From Clostridiales bacterium (lineage in GTDB: Bacteria; Bacillota; Clostridia; Oscillospirales; Oscillospiraceae), in the NCBI GenBank assembly GCA_029008095.1, contig JAQXJB010000028.1:1-43335 (forward strand): DNA of 43,335 nt, given 5' to 3'. This document shows, one piece after another, positions 7,123 through 14,601 of the stretch. The notes beneath the pieces are model-generated. The model made no database searches. It was not told the origin of the DNA and saw only the letters and a program-made list of their open reading frames with translations. A program made the position numbers and the translations under genes. Position 1 is the first letter of the stretch; every line of letters begins with the position of its first letter.

Positions 7123-7284
7123 AGGAAGCTCTGAATAAATCGGCAAGAGCAGCTTGTAAGCAAAATTTTTGTGGCAATGAGGCGTGTTTTTGCAGGAATA
7201 ATGGGTTTATTTCAAGAAAACACAACGAAATTGCCGCGAAAATTTTCCACAAGATGCCACAGACGCATTTATTCAGAGATTCCT
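7123..7284 (+). repeat. MITE-like element with 18-bp terminal inverted repeats
   Basis: A 162-bp element bounded by AGGAAGCTCTGAATAAAT (7123-7140) and ATTTATTCAGAGATTCCT (7267-7284), complementary at 17 of 18 positions. Internal segments are also partly self-complementary (GGCAATGAGGCGTGTTTT facing AAAACACAACGAAATTGCC), so the transcript could fold end to end. A related single end occurs at 24126-24143. No transposase is encoded. The element lies wholly inside the pta leader. Confidence 0.75.
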
Positions 7285-7313
7285 TAGTATTTATAATCGG
7301 AGGCGTATTCAAA

Positions 7314-8273
7314 ATGTTTGAAAAGCTTATTGACATTCTTAAGGCTAACCCCCGCAAGATCGTTTTCCCCGAGGGTCCCGATCCCCGTATTCTCGAGGCT
7401 TCCGCACGCCTGAAGAAGGACGGCTTCCTCACCCCCGTTCTCGTTGGCAACGTTGACGAGGTCAAGGCCGCTGCCGCTGCCGGCAACTTCGACATTGAGG
7501 GCATCGAGATCATCGATCCCGAGACCTATCCTGAGATGGACGCTATGGTTGAGAAGATGGTCGAGCTCCGCAAGGGCAAGATGACCGCTGAGGACTGCCG
7601 CAAGAACCTGCTCAAGAGCAACTACTTCGGCACCATGCTCGTTAAGATGGGCAAGGCTGACGCTCTTCTGGGCGGCGCTACCTACTCCACCGCTGACACC
7701 GTTCGCCCTGCTCTCCAGCTCATCAAGACCAAGCCCGGCAACAAGATCGTTTCCTCCTGCTTCATCATGGTTCGCGGCGAGGAGATGCTGGCAATGGGCG
7801 ACTGCGCCATCAATATCACCACCGACGAGGATCAGCTCGTTGAGATCGCCATTGAGACCGCCCGCACCGCTGCCACCTTCGGCATTGACCCCAAGGTCGC
7901 AATGCTCTCCTACTCCACCCTCGGCTCCGGCGCAGGCCCCGATGTTGACAAGGTCCGCAACGCCACCGCCAAGGTCAAGGAGCTTGCTCCCGACCTGAAG
8001 ATCGACGGCGAGCTGCAGTTTGACGCCGCTGTCTCCCCCGTTGTTGCCAAGACCAAGTGCAAGGGCTCTCCCGTTGCCGGTCAGGCCAACACCTTCATCT
8101 TCCCCGAAATTCAGTCCGGCAACATCGGCTACAAGATTGCTCAGCGTCTTGGCGGCTTCGATGCTTACGGCCCCATCCTGCAGGGTCTGAACGCCCCCAT
8201 CAATGACCTCTCCCGCGGCTGCAACGCCGACGAGGTCTATACCATGGCTATCATCACCGCCGCTCTGAAGTAA
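7314..8273 (+). CDS. pta: Phosphate acetyltransferase
   Basis: A 319-residue cytoplasmic enzyme interconverting acetyl-CoA plus phosphate and acetyl phosphate plus CoA, the first step of acetate fermentation. The N-terminal IVFPEGPDPRILEA and the LLGGATYSTADTVRPALQ, MLSYSTLGSG and GELQFDAA motifs are diagnostic. The length matches the short, single-domain Pta class. ATG 7314 follows GGAGG by 8 nt; an earlier in-frame start at 7254 lies inside the MITE-like repeat. Codon use is strongly biased to favoured C/G-ending codons, consistent with high expression. Acetate kinase is not in the window. A terminator follows at 8294-8326. Confidence 0.95.
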   Translation: MFEKLIDILKANPRKIVFPEGPDPRILEASARLKKDGFLTPVLVGNVDEVKAAAAAGNFDIEGIEIIDPETYPEMDAMVEKMVELRKGKMTAEDCRKNLLKSNYFGTMLVKMGKADALLGGATYSTADTVRPALQLIKTKPGNKIVSSCFIMVRGEEMLAMGDCAINITTDEDQLVEIAIETARTAATFGIDPKVAMLSYSTLGSGAGPDVDKVRNATAKVKELAPDLKIDGELQFDAAVSPVVAKTKCKGSPVAGQANTFIFPEIQSGNIGYKIAQRLGGFDAYGPILQGLNAPINDLSRGCNADEVYTMAIITAALK

Positions 8274-8293
8274 GATACTGCTTACATATGATG

Positions 8294-8326
8294 ATTCCCC
8301 CGCCGATTCGGCGGGGGAATTATTTT
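8294..8326 (+). terminator. pta terminator
   Basis: Perfect 11-bp stem ATTCCCCCGCC/GGCGGGGGAAT with loop GATTC, then TTATTTT. Confidence 0.85.
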
Positions 8327-8417
8327 GCGTTTATCGTCACACCACAGCAAGTCTTTCTTTAGGGTTTCTTAGTAAGCTCGGGATGACCGGAAGCGTTAGT
8401 TCGCTGCGCCATGTTTG

Positions 8418-8912
8418 CTATATCTCCGCACCCTCAAGGCGCAGGAGCTGTATTTTCTTATCCACGCCGCCGGCGTAGCCCGTAAGGCTGCCGTCCGTAC
8501 CAACAACACGGTGGCAGGGAATGATGATGGATATTGGGTTATGCCCCACCGCGCCGCCCACGGCCCGGGCGGAGGTTTTTCTGCCGAGCTTTGCTTCCAG
8601 CTTCTTCGAAAGCTCGCCGTAGGTCACGGTTTTTCCATAGGGTATTTCCAGCAGCAGCCCCCACACCGTTTGGCGGAATTCGCTGCCCCGGGGCGCAAGC
8701 GGAAGCTGAAAATCCGGCTCTTTCCCGGAAAAATAGATATCCAGCCAGCGCCGCGCGTCCTCCAACACCGGCAGGGACGCTTCTCTCGCTTCACCGTCCA
8801 GCGTGGCGGCGAAATATTTCTGCCCCTCCAGCCACAGGCCGACTATGTTCTCCCCGTCGCTCGCCAGGGTGATACGGCCTACGGGAGACGAATATTCAGC
8901 GGTATAGTACAT
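8418..8912 (-). CDS. ogt: Methylated-DNA--protein-cysteine methyltransferase
   Basis: A 164-residue DNA-repair suicide enzyme that transfers the alkyl group from O6-alkylguanine to its own cysteine. The active-site motif IIPCHRVVG (about residues 128-136) and the helix-turn-helix region IPYGKTVTYGELSKKL with RAVGGAVGHNP are clear. ATG 8912 starts the conserved domain (MYYTAEYSSPVG). An alternative GTG at 8951 overlaps the previous stop codon as GTGA and has AGGGAG upstream. That start would add 13 residues and couple translation to the four-helix-bundle gene. The family assignment is firm; the exact start is not. Confidence 0.88.
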   Translation of the reverse strand: MYYTAEYSSPVGRITLASDGENIVGLWLEGQKYFAATLDGEAREASLPVLEDARRWLDIYFSGKEPDFQLPLAPRGSEFRQTVWGLLLEIPYGKTVTYGELSKKLEAKLGRKTSARAVGGAVGHNPISIIIPCHRVVGTDGSLTGYAGGVDKKIQLLRLEGAEI

Positions 8913-8947
8913 ATGAGTTTCCGGACACCCAATTACAATTGTCCTAT

Positions 8948-9295
8948 TCACTTTGTATTCTCCCTGGCGGTATTTACGGAGGCAATCAGAAGCCGACGGA
9001 TTGTACCGCATTGATTATAGAGATCAACCGTGGTTTCTCTGTTCAATATCTCAGATTTTACAAACAATTCAAGCCAATAATCAGTTTCATAGCATTCTTT
9101 CAATGCAATCTGTAATTTCGCAATAAAATCCGCTTTGCCGTGGGCGTAGTTGGCTTCCCGAATATTAGCACCAATTGATGTAGCAGAGCGTTCCAATTGA
9201 TTCACAATGGAATAATGTCCCTTGGTTGTTTCGCATAGTTTAATAATTTTGACTGCAAAATCAGTTGAAAGCTCCCTCAGCTTCGATTCAGACAT
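8948..9295 (-). CDS. Four-helix-bundle protein (S23/Avd-like family)
   Basis: A 115-residue all-helical protein. The sequence LSTDFAVKIIKLCETT, QLERSATSIGANIREANYAHGKADFIAKLQIALKECYETDYWLEL is typical of the family first found in 23S rRNA intervening sequences, related to diversity-generating-retroelement accessory proteins (Avd). Its molecular role is unknown. Its start ATG (9295) and Shine-Dalgarno (GGAGG) are both inside repeat copy B, and the Shine-Dalgarno is part of a 17-bp inverted repeat. The gene is followed at once by ogt, possibly overlapping. Its AT-richer composition and repeat-borne leader suggest that gene and repeat arrived together. Confidence 0.82.
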   Translation of the reverse strand: MSESKLRELSTDFAVKIIKLCETTKGHYSIVNQLERSATSIGANIREANYAHGKADFIAKLQIALKECYETDYWLELFVKSEILNRETTVDLYNQCGTIRRLLIASVNTARENTK

Positions 9296-9407
9296 AAAAA
9301 TCCTCCATGCGGCAGCACCGCACAAATAGTCATTAAAAATCTCCCCGCATGGAGGATTTTTTACCATCATCGCCGTTCGCCCGAAGGGCGAGGCGTTGGG
9401 CTTTTTA
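9295..9407 (-). repeat. AAAAATCCTCC-type repeat, copy B (Shine-Dalgarno-masking inverted repeat)
   Basis: Nearly identical to copy A at 3455-3562, on the other strand. In transcript sense, AAAAATCCTCCATGCGG (9361-9345) is perfectly complementary over 17 bp to CCGCATGGAGGATTTTT (9312-9296), with a 32-nt loop. The 3' arm contains GGAGG and abuts the ATG of the four-helix-bundle gene. A competing inner hairpin GTGCGG/CCGCAT would free the Shine-Dalgarno. A short frame opening with MTICAVLPHGG is conserved with copy A. Confidence 0.85.
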
Positions 9408-9410
9408 TCA

Positions 9411-9434
9411 AGATAGTGTGGTTTTTCACACTAT
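9411..9434. repeat. Small inverted repeat
   Basis: GATAGTGTGG/CACACTATC-type hairpin (arms GATAGTGTG and CACACTATC around GTTTTT) between the two larger repeats. It may be a terminator or part of a repeat boundary. Confidence 0.5.
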
Positions 9435-9477
9435 CACCGACTTTTCCCGTATGATTATACAGTAGTAAAGACGGATT

Positions 9478-9657
9478 GTGAAGTGAAATATCCTTCGGAT
9501 GTGAAATAACGACCTTCGGTCATTGTGAAATTTTCTGCTGACGCAGAAAGTGAAATGAAATAAATCCCCTCACGCCCGCAGGCATTTCACATGGCAAAGC
9601 CATATTTCACTTGCGAAGCAAATTTCACAAATCCCCGAAGGGATTTATTTCGTTGAA
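9478..9657 (-). repeat. GTGAAAT-spaced multi-hairpin repeat, copy 2
   Basis: Reverse-oriented copy of the repeat at 331-513, again starting where a tRNA terminator ends (tRNA-Arg, 9657-9697). Stem pairs match copy 1 in order, with compensatory changes such as TTTCTGC/GCAGAAA here against TTTCCGC/GCGGAAA there. The final hairpin is replaced by ATCC/GGAT. With copy B it fills the gap 9296-9657, which holds no gene. Confidence 0.85.
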
Positions 9658-9697
9658 AAGAAACACCCTTTGTCCAAAGAACAAAGGGTGTTTCTTT
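9657..9697 (-). terminator. Terminator of tRNA-Arg
   Basis: AAAAGAAACACCCTTTGT (one arm) pairs with its complement around a 7-nt loop, about 17 bp, ending in a T-rich tail on the minus strand. Confidence 0.85.
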
Positions 9698-9700
9698 TCT

Positions 9701-9777
9701 TGGCACGCCGCAAGGGATTCGAACCCCTGACCTTCTGGTCCGTAGCCAGACGCTCTATCCAGCTGAGCTAGCGGCGC
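9701..9777 (-). tRNA. tRNA-Arg (anticodon ACG)
   Basis: Read on the minus strand: acceptor GCGCCGC pairs with GCGGCGT, discriminator G, encoded CCA. The D-arm contains AGCTCAGCTGGATAGAGC. The anticodon stem TCTGG/CCAGA encloses CTACGGA (anticodon ACG), and the T-arm contains GGTTCGAATCC. It has its own promoter and terminator. Confidence 0.95.
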
Positions 9778-9791
9778 TTAACAGCTTAGAT

Positions 9792-9820
9792 ATAATAACA
9801 CGTCTGTTAGGAAAATGCAA
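9792..9820 (-). promoter_or_regulatory. Promoter of tRNA-Arg
   Basis: On the minus strand TTGCAT (9820-9815), 17-bp spacer, TATTAT (9797-9792), 14 bp before the tRNA. Confidence 0.7.
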
Positions 9821-9875
9821 GGGCTTTTTTCACATTTTGAGAATTTTTTTATTTTAGTGCCGCAAAAGGTCTCAT

Positions 9876-11762
9876 TCAGATATTCATGGCCGCGTAGAAG
9901 CCCTCGCGGACGGCGGAGGTAATGTTGCCCGCGCGGTTATTGCAGTCGCCTACGATATAGGTCTCGGGGCAGATATCCCTGAGTTGCTCGATCGTCTCAT
10001 ATCTGGGACGAACTCCCAGAGAAAGCACCACGGTGTCGCAGGCAAGCTCAAGCTTTTTGCCCTGAGCGTCCTCAAGGATAACAGAGCCTTCCGTGACGGC
10101 GCAGAGCTTCAGTTCGCCCTTCATGCTGACGCCCTCAGCCTCCGCCATGCGGTGTATCTTGCCGATATTCTTATCTTTCGCTCTGAGCTTCTCCATAGCG
10201 AGCATATCCACCACCGTGACTTCATGACCCTCACGGGCGAGAGTAACGGCGGTCTCGCTGCCGGTAAGTCCGCCGCCAACGAGCACCACGCGCTTACCGG
10301 GCTTGGCAAGACCCTTATCAACATCCACGGCAAGGCATACGTTCGCCCCGTCAATGCCGGGAATGGGAGGGATGATCTGCTTGCTGCCAACGGCGATGAT
10401 GACAGCATCGGGCTGCTCCGCGCGGACGATATCCGCCGTGGCCTCAACGCCCATCCGCAGGTCGATGCCCTCGGTCTTTTTTGTCATATATACCGACCAC
10501 TCGCCGTAGCGCTTGACGTCGGCCTTGATCTTGTTTGCTCCCGCGTCGATGAGGCTGCCGCCCAGCTCGGCGTTCTTTTCAAAGAGTACCGGCTTATGTC
10601 CGCGCTCAACGAGTCTGCGTGCGGCCTCCATACCGGCGCAGCCGCCGCCGACGATGACCACCTTTTTCGGCACTTCGGCTTTCTCTATCTTATCAAAGAG
10701 GGGATTTCTGCCGCTCACGGGGTTTACGGTGCAGCGCAGGGGCTTGGGGCAGCCGTGAGGGTCGTCGCCGGTGCAGACGTTGCAGCGTATGCAGGGGCGT
10801 ATCTCATCCGCCTTGCCCGCTCTGGCCTTGTTCACATGATCGGGATCCGCTATGAAAGGCCGTATCATGGCGATAACGTCTGCCTTGCCCGCGGCGACAG
10901 CGTCCTCAGCCAACTCCATATTGAAGGAGCCTACGCTGGTGACCGGGATATGCAGCGCTTTCTTGAACTGCTCCGCCAGATGCACATTGGTGGGACGGGG
11001 CATATAGGAGGGCTGGATTATGTAATCGATGGTACGCACATCATACATATTGCCCGCGCTGATATGAATAATATCGATCTTGTCCTGAATATATTTAGCA
11101 AATTCTATGGCTTCACTGAGACCCACGCCCACAGGCTCGCCCAGAAGCTCGTCGCCGCTCATGCGCCATTCGATGGCCATATTATCGCCGATGCGCTCAC
11201 GAACCGCGTCAATGAGCTCAACGGCGAAGCGGCAGCGGTTCTCCATCGTATCCGCGCCGTATTCGTCAGTGCGCTTATTGAAATACTTTGAATAGAACTG
11301 CGAAACGGTGTGGCCGTGGCCGCCGTGAAGCATGATCATATCGAAGCCCGCCTTTTTGCAGCGCTCGGCGGAATCGGCAAAATCCTTGATGATCTGCTTT
11401 ACCTCTTCCCGGCTCAAATCAGCCGGCAGATAATCGGCGCGGAGGTTCAGCTCAATGGACGCCAGCGCGCCGTAGCGGTGGATGGCATCTGTTACCTTCA
11501 CAAGACCGTGGACAACGAAGGGGTCGGCCAGATTGACAACGTAATGGTTCGCGTCGGCGTAGGTCTGGTTCACGGGGCTGTCACCCACGGTGACGATTCC
11601 CGCTCCGCCCTTTGCCATCGCCGCGGTAAAGGCCACGAACTCATCGGTGACAAGCCCATCCTTCGTGCAAAGGAAAGGCTCCGCGGGCGAAACCTCGATG
11701 CGGTTTCTCGCCGTTAGGGGGCCTATTTTTATACTCTGAAAAACATGGGTAAACTCTTTCAT
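9876..11762 (-). CDS. Old-Yellow-Enzyme-type NADH:flavin oxidoreductase / dienoyl-CoA-reductase-like enzyme
   Basis: A 628-residue three-part flavoenzyme. Residues 1 to about 330 are an FMN-binding TIM barrel with the active-site sequence MLHGGHGHTVSQFYSKYFNKRTDEYG. A cysteine cluster CIRCNVC..C..C at about residues 327-346 should bind 4Fe-4S. Residues from about 370 form FAD/NAD(P)-binding domains (VVIVGGGCAGMEAARRL and VVLVGGGLTGSETAV). This is the architecture of 2,4-dienoyl-CoA reductase, trimethylamine dehydrogenase and the bile-acid BaiCD/BaiH reductases. The substrate is presumably an alpha,beta-unsaturated carbonyl compound but cannot be assigned. ATG 11762 is the start. A palindrome lies in its promoter spacer. 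It is divergent from the GNAT gene. Confidence 0.88.
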   Translation of the reverse strand: MKEFTHVFQSIKIGPLTARNRIEVSPAEPFLCTKDGLVTDEFVAFTAAMAKGGAGIVTVGDSPVNQTYADANHYVVNLADPFVVHGLVKVTDAIHRYGALASIELNLRADYLPADLSREEVKQIIKDFADSAERCKKAGFDMIMLHGGHGHTVSQFYSKYFNKRTDEYGADTMENRCRFAVELIDAVRERIGDNMAIEWRMSGDELLGEPVGVGLSEAIEFAKYIQDKIDIIHISAGNMYDVRTIDYIIQPSYMPRPTNVHLAEQFKKALHIPVTSVGSFNMELAEDAVAAGKADVIAMIRPFIADPDHVNKARAGKADEIRPCIRCNVCTGDDPHGCPKPLRCTVNPVSGRNPLFDKIEKAEVPKKVVIVGGGCAGMEAARRLVERGHKPVLFEKNAELGGSLIDAGANKIKADVKRYGEWSVYMTKKTEGIDLRMGVEATADIVRAEQPDAVIIAVGSKQIIPPIPGIDGANVCLAVDVDKGLAKPGKRVVLVGGGLTGSETAVTLAREGHEVTVVDMLAMEKLRAKDKNIGKIHRMAEAEGVSMKGELKLCAVTEGSVILEDAQGKKLELACDTVVLSLGVRPRYETIEQLRDICPETYIVGDCNNRAGNITSAVREGFYAAMNI

Positions 11763-11802
11763 AGCAGCACCACCAGCTTAGAAATTTTTGCTTTCTACCT
11801 TA

Positions 11803-11831
11803 AAAATACCACATTTTTGCGCAAATGTGAA
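11803..11831 (-). promoter_or_regulatory. Promoter of the OYE-type gene with an embedded operator
   Basis: On the minus strand TTCACA (11831-11826), 17-bp spacer, TATTTT (11808-11803). The spacer and half of the -35 box are occupied by the palindrome CACATTT-TTGCGC-AAATGTG (11810-11829), so a bound repressor would block polymerase. Confidence 0.55.
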
Positions 11832-11846
11832 CTGTTATTTTAAAGA

Positions 11847-11875
11847 TTGTAAGCCGCGTCCCATTGTGATAAAAT
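11847..11875 (+). promoter_or_regulatory. Promoter of the GNAT/alkD-like pair
   Basis: TTGTAA (11847-11852), 17-bp spacer, TAAAAT (11870-11875), about 30 bp before the start codon. Confidence 0.6.
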
Positions 11876-11905
11876 ACCACTATCTTAAGGAAAGCTGTTG
11901 GTTTT

Positions 11906-12508
11906 ATGGAAGAAAATATCACCATACGCCTTGCCCGGCCCGATGACGCGGCGGAGCTGGTGGAAATATACGCTCCTTATGTGCTGAAAACCGCTATCAC
12001 CTACGAATACGAAGTGCCCTCCGTTGAGGAATTCGCCGGGCGCATACGCAACGTGCTTGAGAAATACCCATATCTGCTGGCGGAGCGTAACGGAAAAATA
12101 TCAGGCTACACCTACGCAGGTGCTTTCAGCAGGCGCCGCGCCGCCGATTGGTCCGTGGAGACCTCTATATATATAAGGGAAAGCGCCAGAGGGCTCGGTA
12201 TCGGACGCAGGCTTTATGAAGCGCTGGAAAATATTCTCCGCGAGCAGGGCATACGGAACCTGAATGCCGCCATCGCCGCTCCGGTCGGAGCGGATGACGA
12301 ACATCTGACCCGGGACAGCATCCATTTCCACAGCCACATGGGTTACAGGTTTGTGGGAGAATTTGACCGCTGCGGGCACAAATTCGGCCGTTGGTATGAC
12401 CTCGTCTGGATGGAAAAGCACATCGGAACGCATATGGATAATCAGCCACGGCCAAAAACGCTGGACGAGGTGCGGAGCGTCATAGCCGAAAAATACAATA
12501 TTCGCTGA
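11906..12508 (+). CDS. GNAT-family N-acetyltransferase (phosphinothricin-acetyltransferase-like)
   Basis: A 200-residue acetyl-CoA-dependent acetyltransferase. The N-terminus IRLARPDDAAELVEIYAPYVLKTAITYEYE and the motif A region VETSIYIRESARGLGIGRRLYEALE (about residues 88-112) place it with Pat/YncA-type enzymes that acetylate amino groups of amino acids or analogues. The last 30 residues (PRPKTLDEVRSVIAEKYNIR) are an extra tail beyond the usual domain. It is followed 8 nt later by the AlkD-like gene, so the two form an operon. The substrate is not known. Confidence 0.82.
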   Translation: MEENITIRLARPDDAAELVEIYAPYVLKTAITYEYEVPSVEEFAGRIRNVLEKYPYLLAERNGKISGYTYAGAFSRRRAADWSVETSIYIRESARGLGIGRRLYEALENILREQGIRNLNAAIAAPVGADDEHLTRDSIHFHSHMGYRFVGEFDRCGHKFGRWYDLVWMEKHIGTHMDNQPRPKTLDEVRSVIAEKYNIR

Positions 12509-12516
12509 GGTGACAA

Positions 12517-13206
12517 ATGGAAAATCTTGAAGCCCGGGTGCGCCGGGAGCTTTTCGCCCTGCAGGACGAAAAATACAGGGAATTTCACAAAAAACTGGTA
12601 CCTAATATTGATGAGGAGCGTATAATCGGCATCCGCGTGCCGGCGCTGAGGAATTACGCGAAGACGCTGGCGAAGCAGGGCGGCGAAGCATACCTTGATA
12701 TACTCCCGCACCACTACATGGAGGAAAACAATCTCCACGCCTTTCTCATCTGCGGCATCAGGGATTTTGACGAAGCCATGCGCCGCACCGAGGAATTTCT
12801 GCCATACATAGATAATTGGGCCACCTGCGACAGCTTTATGCCCAAGGTGTTCAAGAAGCACCCGGACGCCGTATACGAAAAAGTGAAGGAATGGCTCAAA
12901 AGCGATAGGATCTATACCGTCCGTTACGGGCTGGTGACGCTGCTGAACAATTTTCTTGACGATGAATTCCGCCCGGAAATGCTGGAGCTTTCCGCAGGAA
13001 TTCGCAGCGATGAATACTACATAAATATGGCCTTGGCCTGGTATTTCAGCATTGCTCTTGTGAAACAATACGACGCCGCGCTCCCTTACATCACCGAGCA
13101 CCGCCTGGAGAAATGGACGCATAACAAGGCCATACAGAAGGCAATCGAGAGCTACCGCATAAGCCCCGAGCGCAAGGAATATCTGCGCGGTCTAAAGCTG
13201 AAATAA
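12517..13206 (+). CDS. AlkD-like DNA alkylation repair protein (HEAT-repeat)
   Basis: A 229-residue all-helical protein. The opening (FHKKLVPNIDEERIIGIRVPALRNYAKTL) and central sequence (IDNWATCDSFMPKVFKKHP, VRYGLVTLLNNFLDD) are typical of the DNA alkylation repair family built from HEAT-like repeats, which excises positively charged N3- and N7-alkylpurines. The WATCDSF segment includes the conserved aspartate of the family. It is co-transcribed with the GNAT gene upstream. DNA-repair genes recur in this window, but the pairing with an acetyltransferase gives no specific clue. Confidence 0.82.
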   Translation: MENLEARVRRELFALQDEKYREFHKKLVPNIDEERIIGIRVPALRNYAKTLAKQGGEAYLDILPHHYMEENNLHAFLICGIRDFDEAMRRTEEFLPYIDNWATCDSFMPKVFKKHPDAVYEKVKEWLKSDRIYTVRYGLVTLLNNFLDDEFRPEMLELSAGIRSDEYYINMALAWYFSIALVKQYDAALPYITEHRLEKWTHNKAIQKAIESYRISPERKEYLRGLKLK

Positions 13207-13234
13207 AATCCAGATATTCCCTGCATTTTTTCTG

Positions 13235-13263
13235 TTGGAAAGCGCAGGATTTTGTTATATAAT
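13235..13263 (+). promoter_or_regulatory. Promoter of the transglutaminase-like lipoprotein gene
   Basis: TTGGAA (13235-13240), 17-bp spacer, TATAAT (13258-13263), 31 bp before ATG 13295. Confidence 0.75.
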
Positions 13264-13294
13264 ATACGCCAACTCAAATACAAGGAGAACCATT

Positions 13295-14428
13295 ATGTTC
13301 AAGCTTTCCCGGCGCACGGCGGCATTTCTGCTGAGCGCGGCATTGGCATGCAGTCTCTGCGCCTGCTCGCTGCCGTCCGCCTTCCCCGCCGCTCCTGATA
13401 TAACCACGGTCACGCCCTCCCCCGAACTGAAGGTGCTGCCCATTCCCAACCTTGAGAAAAAATATTTCCTCAGCCAGCTTTCCGGCAGTGATCTGGAATT
13501 CTGCACCATTGTTTACGCGGGTCTCATGGCTCTGGAGCCAAACATAAACGTGAGTTCCGCCGGTGCAATAGACTTTGACCGGGCCGACGCCCTCATTCAG
13601 GCCCTCTTCGACGACTGCCCCGAGCTTTACATGTGCGCCGGCGACTATACAATCCGCGGTACGCTCTCAGTCAGCTCGCTGGACTTCAAATACCGGATGA
13701 ATAAGGACGAATACTACAGCGCCGCCCGGGAGGTATCCTCGATCATCGGCGGTTGGAAGGATGAGATATCCGCCCTGTCCGACTATGAAAAGGCGCTTTA
13801 CGTCTACGACGCCATCGCCGCGCGCTGCACATATTCCGCCGAGGACGAGCTGGGCGACACGGCTTACGGCGCGCTTACTCAGGGCAAGGCTCTTTGTCAG
13901 GGCTATTCAAAGGCGTTCCAGCTCGTTATGCAGAGTCTGGGGCTGCGCTGTCTTTTCGTCAGCAGCGAGGCTATGGTTCACGGCTGGAACATTATTGAGC
14001 TGGATGGCAGCTTCTATCAGCTCGATCTCACTTGGGACGATTCCGGCGACATGGGTACCCACGCCTATTTCAATATGAGCGATGAGCTGGCGCAAAAGCT
14101 CAGTCACGTTTATGACCGCGCCGAGGGCTGGGAATATCCCGTCTGCGACTCTATGGAGCTTAATTATTATGAGCTTGGCGGCCTGCGCGTTGCCGCCGGC
14201 GCAGACGCTAAGGCTGCCTTTTTGGCAAGGCTGGACGAGCTTTATGCCGCAGGCGGCGGCAGACTTACCCTGCTGTTTGACAGCGCCGCCCAGCTCAGCG
14301 AGCTGGCGGAAAACCAGAACAACTGGGTCTCGGAATGGAATTCTGATAAACATCAAACCGTTTTATACACCCGCATCATCCCTGAAAACAACGATTATGT
14401 CTATATAGCGGATTTCAGCTTTGAGTAA
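13295..14428 (+). CDS. Lipoprotein with transglutaminase-like domain
   Basis: A 377-residue secreted protein. The positively charged N-terminus and hydrophobic stretch (LSRRTAAFLLSAALACSLCAC) end in a probable lipobox at about residues 21-25. A transglutaminase-like core lies at about residues 195-255, with catalytic cysteine in GKALCQGYSKAFQ, histidine in MVHGWNII and aspartate in YQLDLTWDD. Such domains in Gram-positive bacteria act as extracytoplasmic proteases or crosslinking enzymes. ATG 13295 with AAGGAG upstream begins at the signal peptide. The gene is monocistronic, with its own promoter and terminator. The substrate is unknown. Confidence 0.82.
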   Translation: MFKLSRRTAAFLLSAALACSLCACSLPSAFPAAPDITTVTPSPELKVLPIPNLEKKYFLSQLSGSDLEFCTIVYAGLMALEPNINVSSAGAIDFDRADALIQALFDDCPELYMCAGDYTIRGTLSVSSLDFKYRMNKDEYYSAAREVSSIIGGWKDEISALSDYEKALYVYDAIAARCTYSAEDELGDTAYGALTQGKALCQGYSKAFQLVMQSLGLRCLFVSSEAMVHGWNIIELDGSFYQLDLTWDDSGDMGTHAYFNMSDELAQKLSHVYDRAEGWEYPVCDSMELNYYELGGLRVAAGADAKAAFLARLDELYAAGGGRLTLLFDSAAQLSELAENQNNWVSEWNSDKHQTVLYTRIIPENNDYVYIADFSFE

Positions 14429-14435
14429 AGCACTG

Positions 14436-14465
14436 ACGGATGTGCCGCATTGGCACATCCGTTTT
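14436..14465 (+). terminator. Terminator of the transglutaminase-like gene
   Basis: 11-bp perfect stem ACGGATGTGCC/GGCACATCCGT, loop GCATT, then TTTT. Confidence 0.85.
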
Positions 14466-14535
14466 ATCTTGTTATATTCACCAAATCTCTCTTTGCTTTT
14501 TACTGAAATTTAGCCAATAAAAAGCCAAAATTCCT

Positions 14536-14564
14536 TTGAAATGGCAAATCAAAAGTTGTATACT
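14536..14564 (+). promoter_or_regulatory. Promoter of the cation:proton antiporter gene
   Basis: TTGAAA (14536-14541), 17-bp spacer, TATACT (14559-14564). Confidence 0.7.
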
Positions 14565-14601
14565 ACAATCCGAAATATTGATTTTAATAGGAGATGTGGA
14601 A

